Shown here piece by piece: positions 26,046-35,141 of a stretch of DNA of 64,000 nucleotides; position 1 is the stretch's first letter; the number at the start of each line of letters is the position of its first letter. This stretch comes from Paraflavisolibacter caeni. GTDB lineage: Bacteria > Bacteroidota > Bacteroidia > Chitinophagales > Chitinophagaceae. Below the pieces are notes generated by a model. It saw only the letters and a program-made list of their open reading frames with translations, did no database searches and had not been told where the DNA came from. The DNA is taken from contig NZ_JAOTIF010000011.1 of NCBI RefSeq assembly GCF_025628885.1, forward strand, positions 114,662 through 178,661. The letters are read 5' to 3'. A program made the position numbers and the translations under genes.

Positions 26046-26987
26046 ATGAGTGATTGTTTTATTTCTATTTGTATTCCTGCTTATAAGCGTACTGATTATC
26101 TGCAGCGTCTGCTTCAATCAATAGCGGTGCAAACATATCGAGATTTTGAGGTAATTGTTACAGACGATAGTCCAAATGATGAAGTAAAACAGCTTTGCAA
26201 CCAATATTCTGGTAGTTTTCCCCTTCATTTTTATAAAAATCCACAAAATCTGAATACTCCTGAAAACTGGAATGAAGGTATCCGCAAGTCAAAAGGGGAG
26301 TGGATAAAGCTGGTTCATGACGATGACTGGTTCTCTTCACCTGAAAGCCTTGCAAAATTTGCCGAAGCTGCAAAAAAGCATCCTGGACATACTTTTTTCT
26401 TCTCCGCCTATACGAATATTTATGAAGGAACGGGCCGGATGCAGGAAATGAGGCTGAAACCTTTCTGGAGTAAGGCCCTATTGCAAAATCCTATGGTTTT
26501 GATTTCAGATAATGTAGTAGGCCCCCCAAGTGTAACCATGCATAAGAACGATAAAACCACTTGGTACGATCGGAATATGAAGTACGTAGTGGACATCGAT
26601 TTTTATATCAGGTACTTGGAAAATACAAGGCCATATTATATTGATGAGCCCTTAATCAATGTAGGCATTAACCAGGCGCAAGTAACAAAATACACATTTG
26701 GCGTGCCGGAAGTGCATTTGAAAGAAAGCTTACTCTTATTGGAGAAAACTGGCCCAAAGCATTTAAAGAATATGATTGTGTTTGACGGCTGGTGGAGGCT
26801 GATCCGTAATTTTTCAGTAAAAAACGTCGATCAATTATGTGCTTTTGGCTATAATGGACCAGTGCCTCAGATTATTGAACGCATCATTCAATTCCAAAAC
26901 AGAATTCCTGCAGGCCTGCTGAAAAATGGAATTATTTCAAAATCCTTAATGTCATGCTGTTATCTCCTGGGCCGTAACAAAATATAA
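26046..26987 (+). CDS. GT2 glycosyltransferase
   Basis: 313 residues, GT-A fold: ISICIPAYKRTDYLQRLLQSIAVQTYRDFEVIVTDDS at the start, PENWNEGIRKSKGEWIKLVHDDDWF with the DDD metal site near 96, and DIDFYIRYLENTRPYYIDEPLINVG near 180. No transmembrane helix. It is the only glycosyltransferase of the cluster on the plus strand and probably acts on the same surface glycan. The GT specificity cannot be told from sequence. Confidence 0.9.
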   Translation: MSDCFISICIPAYKRTDYLQRLLQSIAVQTYRDFEVIVTDDSPNDEVKQLCNQYSGSFPLHFYKNPQNLNTPENWNEGIRKSKGEWIKLVHDDDWFSSPESLAKFAEAAKKHPGHTFFFSAYTNIYEGTGRMQEMRLKPFWSKALLQNPMVLISDNVVGPPSVTMHKNDKTTWYDRNMKYVVDIDFYIRYLENTRPYYIDEPLINVGINQAQVTKYTFGVPEVHLKESLLLLEKTGPKHLKNMIVFDGWWRLIRNFSVKNVDQLCAFGYNGPVPQIIERIIQFQNRIPAGLLKNGIISKSLMSCCYLLGRNKI

Positions 26988-27062
26988 GTCCTCAGCAAAT
27001 CAAATAAAGGAAATTGACTTTAGCAACTGGCATCACTGATGAGATCAATTATTGCCCATTCA

Positions 27063-27917
27063 CTACTTCAGTAGCTTTCCCAGCCAAAGTGCGGCATACT
27101 GCTTAGTATAAAAAATGGCAGCAAACATATACCAGCGCCAATCAGGGTAGAACTTCTTCATGAAAGTTGCGTGATTCTTTATGCCCATTTTTTTGACGGC
27201 CATGAGCTTGTCTTTCGAAGAACTCCCTTTATGTACATGCATCACTTTTGCTTCAGGTATAAAGTGAATTTCATAGCCGAGTTTTTGAAAATCCCAGCAC
27301 CAAAGCACGTCTTCACAATACATGAAAAAATCATCAGCCAATTTTTCTCCTGGAAGTTGTTTGAGTATCTTTTTAGGAAACATCATAAACGTTCCCCATA
27401 CCCAGTCACATTTAATAAAGTGCTGGTGATCAAAATAGTGATGCAGCATAGTTTTTTCCTGCTTTTCCTTAGGCAGGAATTTGTAAACTGGTAACACCTC
27501 CATAACCTCCCAACTAATCGTTCTGAACTTGCGGCAGTTATACTGAATACGCCCATCCGGGTAATGTAGCTGAGCAGTAGTCATACCTGCCTCCGGATGT
27601 TGCAGCATATAATCGTAACAGATCTTGGGCGCATTATTGATCAGTTCTGTATCACTATTCAACAAAAGAACATAATCCCCCTTTGCATGTTGTAACCCAA
27701 GGTTGTTCCCTCCTGTAAAACCTGTATTTTCATGGCTGACAACTAAAATAATGTGGGGAAACTTTTCTAAAAATAGCTGAGGGTCACACTCTTTCGATGC
27801 ATTGTCAACCAGTATGATTTCATAACTCAAACCTTGCACCTTTTCCTGGATTGATTGAATGCAATTGGAAGTTAACTGAAATGTATTGTAATTGATGATA
27901 ATGATCGAAAGCTGCAT
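27063..27917 (-). CDS. GT2 glycosyltransferase
   Basis: 284 residues. LSIIIINYNTFQLTSNCIQSIQE at the start, IILVDNASKE near 35, TGFTGGNNLGLQHAKGDYVLLLNSDTEL with the DT(E) metal site near 90, and DDFFMYCEDVLWCWDFQKLGYEIHFIPEAKVMHVHKGSS near 200. This pattern belongs to the WbbL/dTDP-rhamnosyltransferase-like subgroup. The C-terminus has one weakly hydrophobic helix (WYMFAAIFYTKQYAALWLG) that may lie on the membrane. It is 15 bp downstream of the next GT2 gene and resembles it, so the two probably form one operon that arose by duplication. Confidence 0.9.
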   Translation of the reverse strand: MQLSIIIINYNTFQLTSNCIQSIQEKVQGLSYEIILVDNASKECDPQLFLEKFPHIILVVSHENTGFTGGNNLGLQHAKGDYVLLLNSDTELINNAPKICYDYMLQHPEAGMTTAQLHYPDGRIQYNCRKFRTISWEVMEVLPVYKFLPKEKQEKTMLHHYFDHQHFIKCDWVWGTFMMFPKKILKQLPGEKLADDFFMYCEDVLWCWDFQKLGYEIHFIPEAKVMHVHKGSSSKDKLMAVKKMGIKNHATFMKKFYPDWRWYMFAAIFYTKQYAALWLGKLLK

Positions 27918-27932
27918 GGGGTGTTAAATGGT

Positions 27933-28943
27933 TTAATAAACCTTATAAAAGAACGGCTTGTTAAGCAAAATTCTGAAAAAGTAGCGCATCAGTATGACCA
28001 TATTTTGAATATAGCCACCAACATTCTGCCATGAAAACCTGGACTTTCCACCTTTCAGGATCTTTTCAAGAAGAAGCCCGAAAATAAAAATGGGAATTTC
28101 AAAAATAAAGATGGCCCAGATGATTAGAAACCATAGTATGCCATGTTGCTTCCTGACCCGGACAAATTGTGATACCAGTATTTGTCTTCCCTTCTTATTC
28201 CAGAGGTTTTTGCTGTTTTCATTTTCTTCAGTTTCATAATAATCACCACTGGTACCTCCTCCAAGGTGAATCACCTTGGGTTCTTCATATAGGTAAAGCT
28301 TGCCATTTTTGCGCAACCTGCTGCACCATTCAATTTCTTCGGCATACATGAAAAAATCACTATCCAAAAGACCGGAACTTGGCAACACATCTCTGCGTAC
28401 CATCAAAAAGGCACCTACCACCCAATCTACTTCAACTTTGTCTGAAACAGTTTGAACACTGGGAACCTTCGACCCAAGTCTATAACCCATATATCGGATA
28501 AAACGCCCAAGGTAGGGTAGGGGCAATAAAAAGTTCAGACTGCCTTTAATAAAATGCGCTCCTGAAATCTGGTGAGTACCATCTGGATTGAGCAGTTGAA
28601 CGCCACAAGCCACCGCTTCTTGATCTTGTTCAAAGAGATCAATGGTTTTATCTAGAGCGCCACCCTGAACAATGGTGTCTGCATTCAGCAGCAGAATGTT
28701 TTCACCCTTGGCTATTTTGATGCCCTCATTGTTCGCCCTGGCAAACCCTGCATTATAGCCGGTTTGTAGCCATATGATCCCTGGAAATGCAGAACGGATT
28801 TTTTCTTCACTATCGTCCCCGGAATTGTTATCTACGACAATGATCTCAAATGTGTGCCGGGCAGTTTCTTTATATACGCTTTCAATACAGTTCAGCACAT
28901 GATGAGCAGATTTGTAATTGATGATAATGATTGAAAGCTTCAT
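27933..28943 (-). CDS. GT2 glycosyltransferase with C-terminal membrane helices
   Basis: 336 residues from ATG; an in-frame TTG two codons earlier is unlikely. The GT-A part mirrors the downstream gene: MKLSIIIINYKSAHHVLNCIESVYKE, IIVVDNNSGDDS, ENILLLNADTIV with the metal site near 92, and SDFFMYAEEIEWCSRLRKNGKLYLYEEPKVIHLGGG near 200. The C-terminal 90 residues contain a transmembrane helix (ILWFLIIWAIFIFEIPIFIFGLLLEKIL) followed by a basic segment and another hydrophobic stretch, anchoring it to the inner membrane. It probably adds sugar to a lipid-linked glycan. Confidence 0.88.
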   Translation of the reverse strand: MKLSIIIINYKSAHHVLNCIESVYKETARHTFEIIVVDNNSGDDSEEKIRSAFPGIIWLQTGYNAGFARANNEGIKIAKGENILLLNADTIVQGGALDKTIDLFEQDQEAVACGVQLLNPDGTHQISGAHFIKGSLNFLLPLPYLGRFIRYMGYRLGSKVPSVQTVSDKVEVDWVVGAFLMVRRDVLPSSGLLDSDFFMYAEEIEWCSRLRKNGKLYLYEEPKVIHLGGGTSGDYYETEENENSKNLWNKKGRQILVSQFVRVRKQHGILWFLIIWAIFIFEIPIFIFGLLLEKILKGGKSRFSWQNVGGYIQNMVILMRYFFRILLNKPFFYKVY

Positions 28944-28969
28944 TCGCAAAACTGTAATTTAATAACAAA

Positions 28970-28997
28970 CCTGACAGGCTTCCCTTGGCCTGTCAGG
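28970..28997 (-). terminator. Terminator of the yfhO-like gene
   Basis: CCTGACAGGC and its complement with an 8-nt loop, between the yfhO-like stop and the next reverse-strand glycosyltransferase start. Confidence 0.6.
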
Positions 28998-29038
28998 CAA
29001 AACCATTGAAATAATGTTAAACTATCGCCCAATTCAGC

Positions 29039-29080
29039 GATCCCCAACTCCCAACATCAAACTCCAAACCCCAAACTACA
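29039..29080. repeat. AACTCC/CCAAAC low-complexity tract
   Basis: Purine-poor tract of repeated CCCAACTCC, AACTCCAAA and CCCCAAACT words that runs into the last codons of the yfhO-like gene. A similar tract occurs at 36815-36835. The reverse strand carries three G-runs of three or four. Confidence 0.5.
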
Positions 29081-31571
29081 AAAGCTCCTCCTTCCTATAC
29101 CCCTGCAGTTCCTTCTTTCGTATACTCATAATAATGCCGCCGAAAAACAGGATATATACAATGATCATTCCCCAGAATACTAAATTGTAAGATGTTTTAT
29201 AAACCTGGGGTTCAAATCGGAAAGTGATGGTATGCTTGCCTGCAGGAATGGGCATACCGCGCAACACATAGTCAACCTTGTAATGATCTGTTTTTTTACC
29301 ATCAATATAAGCATTCCAGCCTGCTGGATAGTAAATCTCACTGAAAACAGCAAACTGAGGTGTTGCCGCATTGGTTACATATTCAATAGTATCATTATTA
29401 TAATGAGTCAATTGAATAGTGGCGGTAGAATCAAATGCTACCTGTGAAGCAGTAATGTTCTGGGTAGTTTTATCAAAGAAGGCTGTATGTTTTGGATCAA
29501 AATTGTCCAATGCCTTGATTTCTTCTACAGGACCATTTACCGGGTGTAATGTTTTTACAAACCACGCCGCACCCATAGCACTGTCATTTTTCTGAATGTT
29601 GATTGATCCACTTCCCTGTTGATCTGGGATCAGGAAGTAACGGGTGTCCAGCATATTCAAAACTGGCATATTCAACGAGTTCTTGGAAAACTGGGTTTCT
29701 ATTAGATCCTGGTAAATCCTCAATTTGGCAGGGTGGTATCCACCAAGTGAACGGTGATAATAAGAGGTTCTTGACTCGCTGAATCGGTCTGGTGAAAGAT
29801 TGTAAACACGGAAGTGTGGATCGGTATCTTTTAAGATAGCCTGGTCTGCAGCAGTCAACTTAAAATTGAGATCCGTATAAGCATCTTTATCAACATAAAC
29901 ATCTTCACTCAGGTATTTTTTGCCTATAGCGAATAAATCTATAGTATTAGCCACAAGCAATACAACGGCTACAACCACTGGCGACAAAACTTTCTTCATC
30001 CGGAAATACAACAACCCAAGAAGTAGCAAACCAAATCCGATTAGTCGCATGATATCACTTCCAAACATTGACTTCCTGGCAGCTTTCAATGAACTTACGA
30101 TCATATGGCCAGTATCTCCACCTCCTTGTTGACTATAAGCTGCAATAATTTGCTCGTCAATGGGTGATCCATAATCGTTGACGAGGTAAATAAATCCTGC
30201 CAATGCTACTAGTCCACCTGCAGCATACAAAATGGGTTTAAAGTTGTTTTTAAGCTGTTCCTCATCCATTTGAAACAACAACTTCTGCAGACAAAGCACT
30301 GCCATTAATGGAACGAGTAATTGTGGAATAACCAATGCCATCGACGGCGCCCTGAACTTACTGTACATTGGCAATACATCGAATAAAATACTGTTGAACC
30401 CGGAAAAGTATTTGCCCCACGCCATGAAGATGCCTAAAACAACAGCAGCCAAAATCCACCACCTGTGATGCGAGCGTAATATTGCTAACCCAATGGCAAA
30501 TAACAGGAAGCTTAGTGCACCAATATAAGCTGGGCCTGAAGTGCTTTCAAGTCCACCCCAGTATTTGGGTAAGGAACTGGCCAGTTGAACAGCAGCATTT
30601 TCTGGTATATTTTTATCAGCCAGTTCTTTGACCAACTTGGATTCTTCATCAAAAGTTTCAGAACTGCTACCGCCAAATGCATGCGGCATAAACAGAGTAA
30701 CTACTTCACTTTTTGCTATACTCCACATGAAGGCATAGTCCTGGTCAAGTCCGGTAGTCTTTTTCTCTACAACTCCTCCGGTTTGGGAGGTCTCTATATT
30801 CTTTCCTCCACGCATGGTATATTTAGCATACTCATAGGTGGGGAACAATGTAACCGCGGCTGCGGCCACCCCAAGCACTGCTCCTAATACAGCTAGGGAG
30901 AGTGCAATGGCAGTGTGTTTCCATTCACCATTTTTGATCCATCTGATCAAATAACTGATCGTCATAAAACCAGCCGCAATGAGTAGATAGTAATTGATCT
31001 GGGGGTGGTTGGCGGTAACTTCCGCAGCAGCAAACAGGGCCGTCACTGCAATACCGATCCAGTATTTTTTTTCATACAGCCATACTAGTCCTGCTAATAG
31101 GGCAGGGGCGAAGCAAAGCGCTGCCATCTTGGTGCTATGACCGGCACTGATAATAACTGGGTTATAGGTCGCATAAGCAAATGCTAGCGCTCCAAAAATT
31201 CCCACATAGGGGTTTGCCCTGAAGGCTAAGCAAAGTATGTAAAAGCAAACACAGGCAAGAAAGAAAAAGTTAGCCGGTTCCGGTAGTCCCAGGCTTAGAA
31301 CATGGATAAAGCTGATTAAAACATCAGGACTTTTAATCAATACCTGGTAATTGGGCATCCCGCTGAAAAGATGTGTATTCCACAGGGGGAGGTTGCCATA
31401 TTTATTATAATGGTTGATGGCATCCTGCGACATGCCCTTAGCCCCAACAATATCATGCTGTTGCAATACCTTACCTTCCAATGCAGGTTGGCAAAAGATC
31501 AGGGCAAAAACTAAAAAGGTAACAATTGCTATAAGATGAGGGAGCAGCTTTTGAAAGATGCTTTTATTCAT
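29076..31571 (-). CDS. YfhO family integral membrane protein (GT-C-like)
   Basis: 831 residues with about thirteen transmembrane helices: one near 12-30, a dense block from 85 to 245, more at 345-440 and 510-560, and a final one near 790-815. A large soluble domain lies between about 570 and 780. The first extracytoplasmic loop contains the acidic pattern seen in GT-C enzymes (QQHDIVGAKGMSQD). YfhO proteins are predicted lipid-linked-sugar transferases for envelope glycans. Its location beside GT2 genes supports a role in the same glycan, transferring a sugar on the periplasmic face. The C-terminal few residues (KEELL) are encoded by the low-complexity tract. Confidence 0.88.
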   Translation of the reverse strand: MNKSIFQKLLPHLIAIVTFLVFALIFCQPALEGKVLQQHDIVGAKGMSQDAINHYNKYGNLPLWNTHLFSGMPNYQVLIKSPDVLISFIHVLSLGLPEPANFFFLACVCFYILCLAFRANPYVGIFGALAFAYATYNPVIISAGHSTKMAALCFAPALLAGLVWLYEKKYWIGIAVTALFAAAEVTANHPQINYYLLIAAGFMTISYLIRWIKNGEWKHTAIALSLAVLGAVLGVAAAAVTLFPTYEYAKYTMRGGKNIETSQTGGVVEKKTTGLDQDYAFMWSIAKSEVVTLFMPHAFGGSSSETFDEESKLVKELADKNIPENAAVQLASSLPKYWGGLESTSGPAYIGALSFLLFAIGLAILRSHHRWWILAAVVLGIFMAWGKYFSGFNSILFDVLPMYSKFRAPSMALVIPQLLVPLMAVLCLQKLLFQMDEEQLKNNFKPILYAAGGLVALAGFIYLVNDYGSPIDEQIIAAYSQQGGGDTGHMIVSSLKAARKSMFGSDIMRLIGFGLLLLGLLYFRMKKVLSPVVVAVVLLVANTIDLFAIGKKYLSEDVYVDKDAYTDLNFKLTAADQAILKDTDPHFRVYNLSPDRFSESRTSYYHRSLGGYHPAKLRIYQDLIETQFSKNSLNMPVLNMLDTRYFLIPDQQGSGSINIQKNDSAMGAAWFVKTLHPVNGPVEEIKALDNFDPKHTAFFDKTTQNITASQVAFDSTATIQLTHYNNDTIEYVTNAATPQFAVFSEIYYPAGWNAYIDGKKTDHYKVDYVLRGMPIPAGKHTITFRFEPQVYKTSYNLVFWGMIIVYILFFGGIIMSIRKKELQGYRKEELL

Positions 31572-31692
31572 ATGCCGTTTTTTATAAACGGGGCAAAATA
31601 AGGCTATTTTATTTGTAGTATAAATTTTACGCTCCTAATTTCGTTCAACATTTTACGCCAACAGAAAACTTAATACCACAAACTTCAAACTA

Positions 31693-31998
31693 ATGTTGCT
31701 TCGGTTTTTCTCAAGAGTGGCTTTTATTTTTAATATATTTTTCCTGCTAGCAGTTGCATTACAATATAAATCATTTATTAAAGAAGAAAGTATAGCCTAC
31801 AATTTGATTATTATAAGCTTCTTTCCGGCTGTTTTCTTATTTAGCCCTATCATTAATATTACTTACTTTATTGTTTTATTGATGAAAAGAAATTTATTTG
31901 CGCTGGTGCCTAAGTGGCTGGTGCTTACTAACTTCATTATGTTGATCATACAAATTCTTTATATAATTATTGTATTAAATGATTCATTCTATTATTAA
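31693..31998 (+). CDS. Small membrane protein, 101 aa
   Basis: Not recognised. Three predicted transmembrane helices: FFSRVAFIFNIFFLLAVALQY, NLIIISFFPAVFLFSPIINITYFIVLLM and WLVLTNFIMLIIQILYIIIVL. The last 20 bases overlap the start of the queuosine-precursor transporter gene, so the two are probably translated together. The overlap suggests a functional or merely translational link. Alternatively the transporter begins slightly later. Confidence 0.6.
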   Translation: MLLRFFSRVAFIFNIFFLLAVALQYKSFIKEESIAYNLIIISFFPAVFLFSPIINITYFIVLLMKRNLFALVPKWLVLTNFIMLIIQILYIIIVLNDSFYY

Positions 31999-32773
31999 AA
32001 ACAGGTCTATCAGGCTTTTCATTGTGTTGGGAGGTTTTTTTATTACCAATGCGCTCTTGGCTGAAATCATGGGGTCTAAACTGTTTTCTCTGGAGAAAAC
32101 TTTCGGATTAGATCCTTTTAACTTTCATATCCTGGGCAATTCTTTTTCATTCAATCTAACAGCCGGTGTTTTGTTGTGGCCTGTGGTATTTATAATGACC
32201 GACATTATCAATGAATATTACGGCCCTAAAGGTGTGCGTTTCCTCTCATTTTTTACAATAGTGTTGATTGTTTACGCCTTTTTAATGTTCTCTGGTGCCA
32301 TTGGATTATACCCGGCAGACTTCTGGGCAAAGAATTACTACAAAGGTGTTCCTGATAGCAATCTTGCATTTGCTGGAATTTTTGGGCAGAGCCAGTCTAT
32401 CATCATTGCCTCCTTGATTGCTTTTTTACTGGGACAGCTATTAGATGTCTACATATTTCATAAGATCAAAGAGTCAACTGGAGAGAAAGGTATCTGGCTT
32501 AGGGCAACAGGCTCTACACTGGTATCACAATTCATCGACTCTTTTGTGGTGTTATTTATTGCTTTTTATATCGCCCCACGACTTTCGGCTAGGATACAGC
32601 CTTGGTCCTTTGGTCAGGTGATGACAATTTGTATCGGAAATTACTTATACAAGTTCATTGTGGCTATTGTCCTCACCCCAGTGATCTACCTGATTCATGG
32701 CTGGATCGAAAAGTATCTTGGTCACGAAACCGCAAAACAAATGAAACTGGCTGCCATGCAATCCACCAAATAA
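31979..32773 (+). CDS. Queuosine precursor transporter (YhhQ/VUT family)
   Basis: 264 residues with about six to seven transmembrane helices. Conserved segments: NALLAEIMGSKLFSL near 23, GVLLWPVVFIMTDIINEYYGPKGVRFLSFFT near 61-90, GQLLDVYIFHKIKE near 152, WLRATGSTLVSQFIDSFVVLFIAFY near 174. YhhQ/QPTR takes up queuine-type precursors such as preQ0 or preQ1. queD elsewhere in the window shows the cell can also make the precursor. It ends at a strong bidirectional terminator. Confidence 0.93.
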   Translation: MIHSIIKNRSIRLFIVLGGFFITNALLAEIMGSKLFSLEKTFGLDPFNFHILGNSFSFNLTAGVLLWPVVFIMTDIINEYYGPKGVRFLSFFTIVLIVYAFLMFSGAIGLYPADFWAKNYYKGVPDSNLAFAGIFGQSQSIIIASLIAFLLGQLLDVYIFHKIKESTGEKGIWLRATGSTLVSQFIDSFVVLFIAFYIAPRLSARIQPWSFGQVMTICIGNYLYKFIVAIVLTPVIYLIHGWIEKYLGHETAKQMKLAAMQSTK

Positions 32774-32790
32774 TCTACTACATATACCAA

Positions 32791-32831
32791 ATAAGAAGCC
32801 CTCAACTTTCATTCAGTTGAGGGCTTCTTAT
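32791..32831. terminator. Bidirectional terminator between yhhQ-like and NUDIX genes
   Basis: Seventeen-bp perfect arms (ATAAGAAGCCCTCAACT and complement) with a 7-nt loop. Confidence 0.8.
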
Positions 32832-32859
32832 TTATAGAATAATATATAGCTACGGCTTT

Positions 32860-32905
32860 GCAGCGCTGCCCTCCCCTTTAGGGGCAGGGGGTGTGGCTTG
32901 GCTTG
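32860..32905. repeat. CCCCTTTAGGGG-type element overlapping the NUDIX stop
   Basis: GC-rich island (GCCCTCCCCTTTAGGGGCAG, then GGGGTGTGGC) in AT-rich surroundings, with a CCCCttTAGGGG inverted repeat. It supplies the last codons of the NUDIX gene (KPSHTPCP), which are proline-rich and unlike the rest of the protein. It looks like a dispersed intergenic repeat that has invaded the 3' end. Confidence 0.4.
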
Positions 32906-33366
32906 TGATTACTTTTAATCATCCTCACCACAATCTTATCAATCGGCAGTGTCACTCTATCTTCACTAACTGTGTCCCAATCTATAAACCGGAAAGTTTC
33001 AATTTCATTGCACTTATTATAACGGGTTAGCTGTTCTTCATCAAAGTCAAATTCAATATCACTTAAACGCACATTGATGGGTTCAAGTGGCTTCACAAAA
33101 TAATAGATTGAAATGATCTGTTGCCCCGGCCGGAAGGCGGACTCCTGGTAATAGTCAGTAGTATAAATATGATCCAGCACTTCCACTTTTAGGTTCATTT
33201 CTTCCATGAATTCACGCCTGAGACAGTCTCTGGTGCCTTCTCCAAATTCAAGCCCCCCACCTGGGAACTTGGTATAATATTTTCCACGGATATACTCATC
33301 TGCAACCAAAAGTTGTCCCTTTTCATTGATTAAAATGCCGTAAACTCTTATATTAAATTGACTCAT
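32878..33366 (-). CDS. NUDIX hydrolase
   Basis: 162 residues. The Nudix box reads GGLEFGEGTRDCLRREFMEEMNL (near 37-59): Gx5Ex7REUxEExGU with Asn replacing the last Gly. The remaining catalytic Glu residues are intact. Such enzymes hydrolyse nucleoside diphosphates linked to another moiety; the substrate is unknown. Its ATG overlaps the corA-like stop by one base (TAATG), so it is in an operon with the Mg transporter. The C-terminal eight residues come from a GC-rich repeat, probably a recent stop-codon displacement. Confidence 0.9.
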   Translation of the reverse strand: MSQFNIRVYGILINEKGQLLVADEYIRGKYYTKFPGGGLEFGEGTRDCLRREFMEEMNLKVEVLDHIYTTDYYQESAFRPGQQIISIYYFVKPLEPINVRLSDIEFDFDEEQLTRYNKCNEIETFRFIDWDTVSEDRVTLPIDKIVVRMIKSNHKPSHTPCP

Positions 33367-34307
33367 TAACTAAAGATTTTCTTGCGAAGGAAAAACCAGC
33401 CTATCACAATTGAAATGGTGAATGATAAGAATGCTACAAGGTAAAATGCATAAGGAGAATGTTCAAAACCACTGGGTACATTCATTCCAAATAAAGACGC
33501 GATCAATACAGGAAAGCTAAGTACAATCGTGATTACTGCGAGCCTTTTCAAAACCTGGTTCTGGTTGTTAGCAATAATACTGGCATAAGCATCCAGCGTG
33601 CTGCTTAGGATGTTTGTATAAATGTTTGCCATCTCTAGGGCCTGCGAATTATCTACGATCAAATCGTTTAGGTACTCCTTTTCATCTTCATTCAGTCCGA
33701 GAAAGTTTGTCCGCTCCAGTTTCATAAACAATAACTCATTCGAGCGTAATGCCGTAACAAAATACACCAGGCTTTTTTGAATGCGCATCAACTGAAGCAG
33801 TTGTTCATTCCTGTTAGCGTCATACAACTGTTGCTCAAGTACATTTCTGCGCTGGTTGATCTCTTTAAGATACTCCATGAAATTCTGCACCACCTTTTCA
33901 AACACTTTCAGCACCATCATGTTTTTCTTGTCTGGATGCCGGTTCTGGTAAGTGTTTAAAAACTTCTTCATTGCCGGGTTCTCAAAAGAGTTTACCGTAA
34001 CAATCTGGTTGTGCGTTAATATAATACAGATGGGTATAGTAATATAATAAGCATCACTTTCATTAAAAGAGTTGTTGACAGTAGGTGTTTTGATAACGAT
34101 CAAACGCACATTATCTTCTTCCTCAAAGCGCGTCCGTTCATCGATATCAAGAGAGTCGGTTAAAAAGTCTATGGGAATTTCCAATAATTCCGAAAGTTCA
34201 GTAAACTCTTCATGTTTCAAGGGGGGTAGCACATTCACCCATGTTCCGTTCTCCGGCTTTTCGGTTTGAATCGTTTTATGGTCTATGTTTATAAAGTACT
34301 GAATCAC
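33366..34307 (-). CDS. CorA-family divalent cation transporter
   Basis: 313 residues. A large acidic cytosolic N-terminal domain (about 1-240) is followed by two transmembrane helices near the C-terminus (LAVITIVLSFPVLIASLFGMNVP and YLVAFLSFTISIVIGWFFL), separated by the selectivity loop GMNVPSGFEHSP. GMN is the invariant CorA motif for Mg2+ and other divalent ions. It starts with GTG, as no ATG fits the expected N-terminus (IQYFINID). It is coupled to the NUDIX gene. Confidence 0.93.
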   Translation of the reverse strand: MIQYFINIDHKTIQTEKPENGTWVNVLPPLKHEEFTELSELLEIPIDFLTDSLDIDERTRFEEEDNVRLIVIKTPTVNNSFNESDAYYITIPICIILTHNQIVTVNSFENPAMKKFLNTYQNRHPDKKNMMVLKVFEKVVQNFMEYLKEINQRRNVLEQQLYDANRNEQLLQLMRIQKSLVYFVTALRSNELLFMKLERTNFLGLNEDEKEYLNDLIVDNSQALEMANIYTNILSSTLDAYASIIANNQNQVLKRLAVITIVLSFPVLIASLFGMNVPSGFEHSPYAFYLVAFLSFTISIVIGWFFLRKKIFS

Positions 34308-34355
34308 TGAATTTGGAATTTAAATTACACCTTAATAATACCACGAATCGATTGC

Positions 34356-35138
34356 TTAAAAGTCCATTTGTCCGGAAAAAACCCTCAATGCCGGTCCTTG
34401 CAGCCAAATATTTTGGTAACTGTCTCCGATTTTATCGTATTCTACGCTTAGATTTCCGCCAAGTGTCTGAATTTCCACTCTGTTGAATCCATTATCATTA
34501 TGATGACATACTAGGGCTGCTGCTGTAACGCCCGTTCCACAGGAATAAGTCTCGTCTTCAACACCTCGCTCATATGTGCGCACAATGATCCGGTCGGGCT
34601 CTTCCAATTGCTCGACAAAGTTAACATTGATACCTTGTTCCTTGAATTCTGGACTATAGCGCACCTCTCGGCCTTTTTCATAAACATCCAGTTTCATAAC
34701 ATCCTCTGTAAGCTCCACAAAATGCGGTGAACCTGTGTTTAATATAAAATGATCGTCTACATACCTGATTTCCTTTACATCATTCATCTTCAACGATACA
34801 GTTCCATCGATATCAACGGTGGCTTCATGCGCTCCATCAATGGCAATGAATTTATATGTCGTCCTTACAATCCCTAGATCATAGGCGAACTTAACCAAGC
34901 AACGCCCGCCATTGCCACACATGCTGCTTTCTCTTCCATCCGCATTATAATATTTCATCTCGAAATCATAATCCGGGTGATTATTCAGTAGCATAAGACC
35001 ATCGGCACCTACACCAAAACGGCGGTTACATATTTGATTAATCTGTTCTACAGATAGATTAATATACTGTTGCCCTCTATTATCCAGGATCACAAAATCA
35101 TTTCCTGTTCCCTGGTATTTATAAAATTGAATGCGCAT
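34356..35138 (-). CDS. dapF: Diaminopimelate epimerase
   Basis: 260 residues. MRIQFYKYQGTGNDFVILDN at the start, MCGNGGRCLVKFA with the first catalytic Cys near 73, and YSCGTGVTAAAL with the second near 200. It interconverts LL- and meso-diaminopimelate in lysine and peptidoglycan synthesis. It begins three bases after the stop of the nucleoside phosphorylase gene, so the two are one operon although not metabolically linked. Confidence 0.97.
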   Translation of the reverse strand: MRIQFYKYQGTGNDFVILDNRGQQYINLSVEQINQICNRRFGVGADGLMLLNNHPDYDFEMKYYNADGRESSMCGNGGRCLVKFAYDLGIVRTTYKFIAIDGAHEATVDIDGTVSLKMNDVKEIRYVDDHFILNTGSPHFVELTEDVMKLDVYEKGREVRYSPEFKEQGINVNFVEQLEEPDRIIVRTYERGVEDETYSCGTGVTAAALVCHHNDNGFNRVEIQTLGGNLSVEYDKIGDSYQNIWLQGPALRVFSGQMDF

Positions 35139-35141
35139 AGA

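Noticed and set aside
24397..31571. CRISPR array or prophage in the glycan island region
   Set aside because: No regularly spaced repeats, integrase, capsid or lysis genes were seen.
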